A stretch of 64,000 nt of DNA, taken from positions 1-64,000 of the forward strand of contig JAJZPG010000011.1 in NCBI GenBank assembly GCA_021811235.1, in the 5' to 3' direction. The position numbers and the translations under genes are program-made. This stretch comes from Pseudomonadota bacterium. Its GTDB lineage: Bacteria > Pseudomonadota > Gammaproteobacteria > Burkholderiales > Thiobacillaceae. Shown piece by piece: positions 24,640 through 31,943 of this stretch (its first letter is position 1; each line of letters begins with the position of its first letter). Under the pieces are notes generated by a model. That model ran no database searches and was not told the origin of the DNA. It saw nothing but the letters and a program-made list of their open reading frames with translations.

Positions 24640-24818
24640 GGATGGAATGTGGATAAAGTCGCCCCAATCCGCAAGCGGGTAAAACTGCCCCCACTCCTCC
24701 CGCGCAGCGCAGGGGTTATCCACACCCCAAAAAGCAAACCAACGGCATGATTTAATTGAGTAAACAAGCTTATCCCCAAATTCTGACCGCCTTAATTACG
24801 AATTTCAGGAATATATAA
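24640..24818. other. probable replication origin oriC (dnaA-dnaN intergenic region)
   Basis: The 179-base gap holds two perfect DnaA boxes: 24648-24656, TTATCCACA on the minus strand, and 24716-24724 on the plus strand. A one-mismatch box, TTATCCCCA, is at 24770-24778. Between and after them are AT-rich stretches (24746-24770 and 24790-24817) in an otherwise GC-rich genome, which could be the unwinding element. The position between dnaA and dnaN is a standard oriC site. The exact limits are inferred. Confidence 0.75.
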
Positions 24819-25922
24819 ATGCTATTAGTCCAAAGCGAACGCAATGCTCTGCTGGCTGCCCTGTCGGCGGTTGTGGGCGTGGTCGAACGGCGCCACACCC
24901 TGCCCATCCTCTCGAACCTGCTGCTGGAAAAGAAAGGCGGCAAGCTCACCCTCCTGGCGACCGACCTCGAACTGCAGGTCAGCACCCAGCTGGATGCGCC
25001 GGAAGGCGAAGACTTCGCCATCACCATTGCCGCGCGCAAGCTATTCGACATCGTGCGTGCGCTGCCGGACGGCGCCAAGCTCAAGCTCGACAGCAAGGAC
25101 AGCCAGGTCGTGGTCAGCGCAGGCAAGTCGCGCTTCACGCTGCAGACGCTGCCCGCCGCCGACTTTCCACGCGTCGAGACCGGCGCCGGCCTCGGCGAGG
25201 CGATCCGCCTGCCGCAGAAGACGCTGAAACGTTTGTTGCAACTGGTGCAGTTCGCCATGGCGAGCCAGGACATCCGCTACTACCTCAACGGCATGCTGCT
25301 GGTCCTCGACGGCAACCAGTTGCGCGTCGTTGCCACCGACGGCCATCGCCTGAGCTACGCGGAAACCCAGCTCGACACCGCAGTCGAGGCGCGCGAAGTC
25401 ATCATCCCGCGCAAGACCGTGATGGAACTGTCCAAGCTGCTCTCCGACGTCGACGACGCGGTCGAGCTGCGCATCGGCGCCAACCAGGTCACCCTCACCC
25501 TGCCCGGCACCGAGCTGGTCACCAAGGTCGTCGACGGCAAATTCCCCGACTACCAGCGCGTCATCCCGGCCAACCAGCCGCGCCACCTCAAGGCCAACCG
25601 CCAGAGCGTGACCCAGGCGCTGCAGCGTGCCGCCATCCTCTCGAACGAGAAATTCCGCGGCGTGCGCCTGGTGATGAGCGACAACACGCTCGGCATCGTG
25701 TGCAACAACAACGAGCAGGAAGAAGCGGCCGACGAAATCGAGGTCAGCTACAACGGCGACCCACTCGACGTCGGCTTCAACGTGACCTACCTGCTCGACG
25801 GCCTCGGCGCGGTCAACACCGACGAAATCACGCTGTCGCTGGGCGACGCCAACAGCAGCATGCTGCTCACCAGCGAAGGCGAGCCCGGCTTCAAGTACGT
25901 CGTGATGCCGATGCGGATTTGA
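24819..25922 (+). CDS. dnaN: DNA polymerase III sliding clamp (beta subunit)
   Basis: Ring-shaped dimer that tethers DNA polymerase III and other repair proteins to DNA. The 367 residues match the family: three similar clamp folds, starting MLLVQSERNALLAALSAVVG and ending with the conserved FKYVVMPMRI. The central RHTLPILSNLLLE region contacts partner proteins and primer DNA. AGGA lies 9 bases before the ATG. It begins directly after the oriC region and is followed by a dispersed inverted repeat and gyrB. Confidence 0.98.
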   Translation: MLLVQSERNALLAALSAVVGVVERRHTLPILSNLLLEKKGGKLTLLATDLELQVSTQLDAPEGEDFAITIAARKLFDIVRALPDGAKLKLDSKDSQVVVSAGKSRFTLQTLPAADFPRVETGAGLGEAIRLPQKTLKRLLQLVQFAMASQDIRYYLNGMLLVLDGNQLRVVATDGHRLSYAETQLDTAVEAREVIIPRKTVMELSKLLSDVDDAVELRIGANQVTLTLPGTELVTKVVDGKFPDYQRVIPANQPRHLKANRQSVTQALQRAAILSNEKFRGVRLVMSDNTLGIVCNNNEQEEAADEIEVSYNGDPLDVGFNVTYLLDGLGAVNTDEITLSLGDANSSMLLTSEGEPGFKYVVMPMRI

Positions 25923-25932
25923 CACGTACTGA

Positions 25933-28521
<2,589 letters not shown>

Positions 28522-28564
28522 AGCTGTTGCTGCAGCCCAAGCATTTCATGGGAGCAAGAAGAAG

Positions 28565-28596
28565 AAAGGCCAACCTGATGGGTTGGCCTTTCTTTT
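28565..28596 (+). terminator. intrinsic terminator of gyrB
   Basis: AAAGGCCAACC and GGTTGGCCTTT form an 11-bp perfect stem with a 5-base loop (TGATG), followed by CTTTT. It lies 44 bases past the gyrB stop and just before the left repeat of the integron-derived island. Confidence 0.9.
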
Positions 28597-28610
28597 GTGC
28601 TGTCTGCATA

Positions 28611-28736
28611 TCGGCCATTGCAGCCGGTGAGGCTGATAATCAATATGTCCGGTTCTCGGTGTTGACCTGACATGTGGTGACATGCTGAGTAATGCTGGCT
28701 AGTAGTAGTGAATTCGACCCTGGCCCCTTTGATTCC
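28611..28736 (+). repeat. left inverted repeat of the integron-remnant island
   Basis: Shares three blocks, in inverted orientation, with 30147-30273: TCGGCCATTGC (28611-28621), TCAATATGTCCGGT (28640-28653) and a perfect 26-base block at 28711-28736 that starts AATTCGACCCTGGCCCC. Inside it, decayed tandem units of CCTTTGATTC continue to 28772 and enter the broken integrase gene. Confidence 0.82.
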
Positions 28737-28748
28737 GGCCCCTTTGAT

Positions 28749-28898
28749 TCACCTTTGATTCACCTTTGATTCAAAGCGCCGAATCCACTGCACATATTGC
28801 GTCTCGGTGCGAATGCTGTAATGCTTGACCCGGATTCTGTCACGCACCAGGTCCAGCAGTTTGGGAGCAGGAGAGGAAGGTGTACTTGCGGACGACAT
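28749..28898 (-). pseudogene. integron integrase IntI, N-terminal fragment
   Basis: Reading from the ATG at 28898, the first ~42 residues match the start of IntI tyrosine recombinases: LLDLVRDRIRVKHYSIRTE followed by TQYVQWIRRF, the N-terminal SAM-like core-binding region. Directly after RRF the frame enters the CCTTTGATTC repeat and stops seven residues later (ESKVNQR). The rest of the ~320-residue protein, including the catalytic domain, is absent. Its direction, away from the attC-like sites, is that of a normal integron with intI divergent from its cassettes. The identification rests on this short but distinctive stretch. Confidence 0.75.
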
Positions 28899-28995
28899 AT
28901 ATCCCCCTATTGATTGGTTGGAACCATATAAATCAATGAGATATTGAAAAAAATGTCAGTGTTATACACCTTTCCAGAAATCATATATACACCTG
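28899..28995. other. AT-rich region between intI fragment and first cassette (attI candidate)
   Basis: About 100 bases, strikingly AT-rich (for example ATATTGAAAAAAATGTCAG) and with no gene. In an integron this interval holds attI, the intI promoter and the cassette promoter. I cannot place attI exactly. A 22-base hairpin (TATACACCTgtcaAGGTGTATA type, 28986-29007) closes it and overlaps the end of the neighbouring reverse gene. Confidence 0.35.
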
Positions 28996-29343
28996 TCAAG
29001 GTGTATATTGCACGTTCGGCGTCACGTTCGCCATGTACTCCACGCCGCTCGTCACATTTCTTTCCGTTCCCATCATTGACGGTGCCCATCCGGGGCCGGT
29101 GATGAACTTCAGCCATGTCTCATAGCACACCGGGTTGTCCTGCTCCATCCCCCACGGGTGGCCTGCGCACCACCGCGCCAATTCCTCCGGCGTCTCAAAT
29201 GCCGGCGTGTAGGGCTTGTCGCTCACCGTCTGCCACATCTGATACCAGTCGCCCGGCGTGTAGTCCGGGTCTTCATCCATCACCGGGCCGTCCTTCTGTT
29301 GCCATGGGCTACCTGGCGCTACGCGTTTCAGTTCTCGTCCCAT
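28996..29343 (-). CDS. small protein in reversed cassette, function unknown
   Basis: A 115-residue acidic, Trp-rich soluble protein. The ATG at 29343 has an AGGAGAG site 6 bases upstream, which makes translation likely. Visible patterns are PEELARWCAGHPWG and a C-terminal half containing YETWLKFITGPGWAPS. Similar short proteins occur, to my recollection, in phage and cassette settings, with no known function. It lies in the first cassette position but is encoded against the expected cassette direction, which happens in a minority of cassettes. There is no signal peptide or membrane segment. Confidence 0.65.
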   Translation of the reverse strand: MGRELKRVAPGSPWQQKDGPVMDEDPDYTPGDWYQMWQTVSDKPYTPAFETPEELARWCAGHPWGMEQDNPVCYETWLKFITGPGWAPSMMGTERNVTSGVEYMANVTPNVQYTP

Positions 29344-29374
29344 CGTTCTCTCCTAGTTGTTAAGCCGGTGCCGA

Positions 29375-29432
29375 ACACAACGCTCGTGTGGGACCGCCGC
29401 TAAAGCGGCGTCCCCACAGCTAAGCGTTAAGC
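29375..29432 (+). other. attC-like recombination site 1
   Basis: A 58-base imperfect hairpin. It starts ACACAAC and ends with the cassette core GTTAAGC (29426-29432). The outer stem is AACGCT/AGCGTT, the middle stem is GTGTGGGAC against TCCCCACA with a bulge, and the inner stem is CGCCGC-taaa-GCGGCG. Length and layout fit short attC sites. A second GTTAAGC at 29359-29365 marks a possible earlier boundary. The R'' side is a weak match. Confidence 0.5.
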
Positions 29433-29546
29433 TCAGATAGCCCTGCGCGACCGCGAGTGTTCTTTGCGAGCGCGTTCCGCCCCTGTCTGCGCGGGATGTG
29501 GAATGGAATTTGATGAATTTACAACGACTTATAAAAATGATATTGA

Positions 29547-29616
29547 GCGAAGCGTAGTGCAACGTTCGCCGCATAACTCAAAGACGTTGATGCGGACGAC
29601 GTGAACTACGCTTCGC
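29547..29616. repeat. 70-base imperfect hairpin inside the second cassette
   Basis: Arms GCGAAGCGTAGT (29547-29558) and ACTACGCTTCGC (29605-29616) pair perfectly. An inner pair, CCGCAT/ATGCGG, surrounds a 15-base loop. It resembles an attC in size but lacks the GTTRRRY core at its ends, so I leave it as an unexplained structure. Confidence 0.6.
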
Positions 29617-29807
29617 GCCACATAACAACATTGCGGGGGACGTTTTTCCAACAGATCGGCCCGAGCCGAAGGGAGAGGGAAAGCGTGAACCAAACCAGTC
29701 CAGCGGATGCATGGCCATCTGCGCCTAACGCCTCGATCGAGCGAACACCGTTCGCTTCGCTCACGTCTTACGCCCCTTCGGGGTGTCGCTCATCTCGAAA
29801 ACGTTAG
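29601..29807 (+). CDS. short cassette open frame ending inside attC site 2
   Basis: A 68-codon frame from a GTG at 29601, with a better-placed internal GTG near 29685 after GGGAGAGGGAAAGC. Its last ~25 codons read through the attC-like site, including ASIERTPFASLTS. The stop TAG is formed by the GTTAG of the attC core itself, as seen in many cassette genes. The upstream part shows no recognisable domain. It may be a truncated cassette gene or non-coding. Confidence 0.3.
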   Translation: MNYASRHITTLRGTFFQQIGPSRRERESVNQTSPADAWPSAPNASIERTPFASLTSYAPSGCRSSRKR

Positions 29808-29809
29808 AA
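29723..29809 (+). other. attC-like recombination site 2
   Basis: An 87-base site with GCCTAAC (29723-29729, the RYYYAAC half) at the left and GTTAGAA (29803-29809, the GTTRRRY half) at the right. The inner stem pairs GAGCGA-A-CACC (29739-29749) with GGTGTCGCTC (29782-29791). It leaves one unpaired A on the left arm, the extrahelical base that gives attC its orientation. A start codon for the next gene lies 6 bases beyond. This is the best integron site in the island. Confidence 0.65.
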
Positions 29810-29814
29810 GCCTC

Positions 29815-30174
29815 ATGATCTTCGCCTTCGCAACGGACGATAAAACACTAATGGTCTTCCCGAATGAATCGGAGGCAATCGCGTATTGCGAAGGTGTGGA
29901 TGTTGAGGAAGGGAATTGGCTTTTCTTTGATGGTGACGGCAAGCCCTTGGATGTTGTGTTCACAACTCCAAATAAGCATGGCTCGTTCTCAGTGGTGTCA
30001 GGCGTTTACATTCTTCGCCCATCTGTTAAAGTCTCCGTGAGGTCATTACTCGATCAACTTGGTGAGGTTGCTGCTGTGGAAGGAAAACCCCCGCTTAATT
30101 CGGTTGCCGAGATTAAAAGGCTTCTGATGGAATCAAAGGGGCCGATGGAATCAAAGGGGCCAGGGTCGAATTAA
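29815..30174 (+). CDS. cassette-type small protein with C-terminus replaced by repeat sequence
   Basis: A 119-codon gene starting right after attC site 2, as cassette genes usually do. The N-terminal ~104 residues form a coherent small soluble protein (MIFAFATDDKTLMVFPNES, then CEGVDVEEGNWLFFDGDGKP and a strand-rich middle). The last 15 residues (MESKGPMESKGPGSN) are simply the translated inverted repeat, so the native C-terminus and its attC have been lost or displaced. Base use is AT-rich relative to the chromosome. I cannot assign a function. Confidence 0.6.
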   Translation: MIFAFATDDKTLMVFPNESEAIAYCEGVDVEEGNWLFFDGDGKPLDVVFTTPNKHGSFSVVSGVYILRPSVKVSVRSLLDQLGEVAAVEGKPPLNSVAEIKRLLMESKGPMESKGPGSN

Positions 30175-30273
30175 ATGCAAACTAACAGCCGAACTCGGAT
30201 GCTAGCGCGTTGTCGGGTAAACGCCGAACACCGGACATATTGAACTGTTAGCCCGACAGGCCGCAATGGCCGA
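30147..30273 (-). repeat. right inverted repeat of the integron-remnant island
   Basis: Inverted partner of 28611-28736. The 26-base block at 30147-30172 is identical in reverse complement, ACCGGACATATTGA is at 30230-30243 and GCAATGGCCGA is at 30263-30273. One extra repeat unit, GGAATCAAAGGGGCC, lies just inside (30129-30143). The segment between blocks has diverged from the left copy. Confidence 0.82.
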
Positions 30274-30290
30274 GAACCAGACGGTTAACA

Positions 30291-30315
30291 AAAAGCCCGG
30301 CTGTGCCGGGCTTTT
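30291..30315 (-). terminator. intrinsic terminator of the rhodanese-fusion gene
   Basis: AAAAGCCCGG-CTGTG-CCGGGCTTTT is a 10-bp perfect stem. On the minus strand it ends in a T run and lies 20 bases past the stop of the gene at 30335. It may also work on the plus strand. Confidence 0.88.
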
Positions 30316-30334
30316 GCATGGGAATCGGTCTTTT

Positions 30335-31480
30335 CTATTCCTTCCTGGCAATCACCGGCAACCCCGCTTCCTTCCATTCCGGGAACCCGCCGCGGAACCA
30401 GTAGACGTTCTTCCATCCCGCCTGGATTGCCATGGTGGCGGACTTGTAGCTCTTCCAGCAGATGGTGCCGTCGCAGTACATCATGAAGGGTGCGTTCTTG
30501 TCCTTGGGCAGCTTGTTGAGGGCGAACTGGTCGTCCGCGGGGTCGAAGCCGACTTCCTTGGCGCTGCCTTCCTTGTACGGTACGGAGATTGCGCCGGGGA
30601 CGTGGGCGGTTTCGTATTCGTCGGCCACGCGCACGTCGTACACCGGCACGCCCTTGGCCATCAGCCCGCGCGCCTCGGCGGCGGAGATGACCTTGGCGCC
30701 GGGCAGGCTGGTGGGGGTGGTGTTCAGCATCGAGGCGACGCTCTTGAAGTCGGCCTTGGTGGCGGAGGCGAGGGCGAGCTTGAGACTATTGCCTTTCTGC
30801 AGGCTGGCAGCCAGTTTTTGCTGCGCGGCCGGGGCCACGGTCTCGGGCTGCACCGACAATGCGCGCAGGGGGACGGCGGCGCTGGTGAACACGATGCGGC
30901 CGCCGTGGGCGGCGGTCCAGGTCTTGGCTTCTTCGGCCGAGGCCACCGCCAGGTCGTAGCGGCCCAGCTTCAGCCCGTACAGTGGCGCTTCAGCCATGCG
31001 GTGAAACTTGATTTCGGCGAAGTCGGCCTTGGCCAGTCCGCGGCTGTTGATCTCGCTGCGGGCCATGCCGCCCATCAGCGATTCGTAGTCGGGCACCCCG
31101 AGGCGGGCGCCGGATTTCGCCGCCAGCGTGCCCTTGTAGTGCGGGCCGGCGACGAAGGCGGCGGCCGTCGTTTCATTGGATTTAAGGATGGGTTCGAACT
31201 TGAATTTGCCGATGTTGGCGATCACCTGTGCCGGGCCGAACACCATGTCGAGCGTGCCGTCTTTTGCGTTCTTGATGGCGGAAAAGCCACTCTTGTAGTA
31301 CTGCAGGCGGACCGGCTGGCCGACGGCGCGTTCGACCTCGCGCGTAAAGGCGCGGTAGCGTTGGTTGGTGCCGGCGTCGGTGATGGATTCGTTCTGGTCC
31401 AGCACCACGCCGAGCGTGAGCGTCTCGGCGTGCGCGAGGGCCGAGACCAGCAACAGGGGCAGAATGGCGAAACGCAGCAT
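30335..31480 (-). CDS. periplasmic PhnD-like binding protein fused to a rhodanese domain
   Basis: The ATG at 31480 has GGAG 6 bases upstream; a GTG four codons earlier is rejected. The product has 381 residues and a signal peptide (MLRFAILPLLLVSALAHA). Residues ~20-250 form a type 2 periplasmic binding fold of the PhnD kind (TLGVVLDQNESI, YYKSGFSAIKNAKDGTLDMVFGPAQ). Residues ~265-380 are a rhodanese domain (VYDVRVADEYETAHVPGAISVPY). Its active loop reads CDGTICWKS with Cys336, and a second cysteine at 341. It probably moves or senses sulfur compounds in the periplasm. It stands alone with its own terminator. Confidence 0.87.
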   Translation of the reverse strand: MLRFAILPLLLVSALAHAETLTLGVVLDQNESITDAGTNQRYRAFTREVERAVGQPVRLQYYKSGFSAIKNAKDGTLDMVFGPAQVIANIGKFKFEPILKSNETTAAAFVAGPHYKGTLAAKSGARLGVPDYESLMGGMARSEINSRGLAKADFAEIKFHRMAEAPLYGLKLGRYDLAVASAEEAKTWTAAHGGRIVFTSAAVPLRALSVQPETVAPAAQQKLAASLQKGNSLKLALASATKADFKSVASMLNTTPTSLPGAKVISAAEARGLMAKGVPVYDVRVADEYETAHVPGAISVPYKEGSAKEVGFDPADDQFALNKLPKDKNAPFMMYCDGTICWKSYKSATMAIQAGWKNVYWFRGGFPEWKEAGLPVIARKE

Positions 31481-31544
31481 GATCGTCTCCACGGAATGGC
31501 GTGTGGGTTTAACGGCCGGGCATTCGTGAAAGTTTAATTCCGCA

Positions 31545-31943
31545 TCAAGTCGATACGGGCGCTTTTTCCAGCCAGGCCTGCAAGGTGGCGCGCAACCGGT
31601 CTTCCTGAACCGGCAGGGTCAGGGCGGCGTCGATGCGCAGACGCGCGCCGACCTTGTCGAGTGCGGCCTGGTGGGCGGCCTCGTAAAACACCAGGATGCG
31701 CGTGGCGGGCGCGCTCTGTGCCGTCGCCAGCAGGGATTCGAGGTTGGACAGGCGGTCGCGGAAGTCGGTCTGGTGGTAGAAGTCGGCGACGATGACGGCG
31801 GGCGGGGTCTTGCGCACCAGGCTGATGGCCTTGCGCTCCGACCATTCGGCGACGACCGCGTATCCCAGTTCCTGATACAGCTTCTTGAAATTGGCCGTGC
31901 CGATGAAGGCATTGACCATGAGCAGGCTGGGCGGCGCGCTCAT
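31545..31943 (-). CDS. small receiver-like protein downstream of topA
   Basis: A 132-residue cytoplasmic protein with the alternating strand-helix layout of a response-regulator receiver: LLMVNAF, AVIVADF, RILVFYE and ALTLPV as strands. Asp54 lies where the phosphoacceptor would be. The acidic pair at the end of strand 1 is missing, so phosphorylation is doubtful. It begins inside the last codons of topA (4-base overlap). No output domain is present. I infer a degenerate receiver and know no function for it. Confidence 0.7.
   Translation of the reverse strand: MSAPPSLLMVNAFIGTANFKKLYQELGYAVVAEWSERKAISLVRKTPPAVIVADFYHQTDFRDRLSNLESLLATAQSAPATRILVFYEAAHQAALDKVGARLRIDAALTLPVQEDRLRATLQAWLEKAPVST

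Larger units (their letters stand above)
28611..30273. mobile_element. island with integron remnant bounded by ~126-bp inverted repeats
   Basis: This 1.66-kb segment sits exactly between the gyrB terminator and the terminator of the convergent gene at 30335. It is bounded by imperfect inverted repeats at 28611-28736 and 30147-30273. It holds a truncated integron integrase, an AT-rich attI-like region, two attC-like hairpins and three cassette-style open frames. Base composition is clearly more AT-rich than its flanks. No transposase is inside and no target-site duplication is obvious. Whether the repeats moved the integron piece or invaded it twice is inference. Confidence 0.65.

Noticed and set aside
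29115-29363. Plus-strand open frame opposite the reversed cassette gene
   Set aside because: The minus-strand frame has a strong ribosome site and a coherent protein; the plus-strand frame has neither.
28701-30182. Target-site duplication around the island
   Set aside because: Bases outside the 26-bp blocks (AGTAGTAGTG on the left, AAATGCAAAC on the right) do not match, and the outer edges near 28611 and 30273 show none either.
30180-30253. Third attC-like site with CTAACAG...CTGTTAG ends
   Set aside because: It lies mostly inside the right inverted repeat of the island and lacks a matching inner stem, so the end pairing may belong to the repeat itself.
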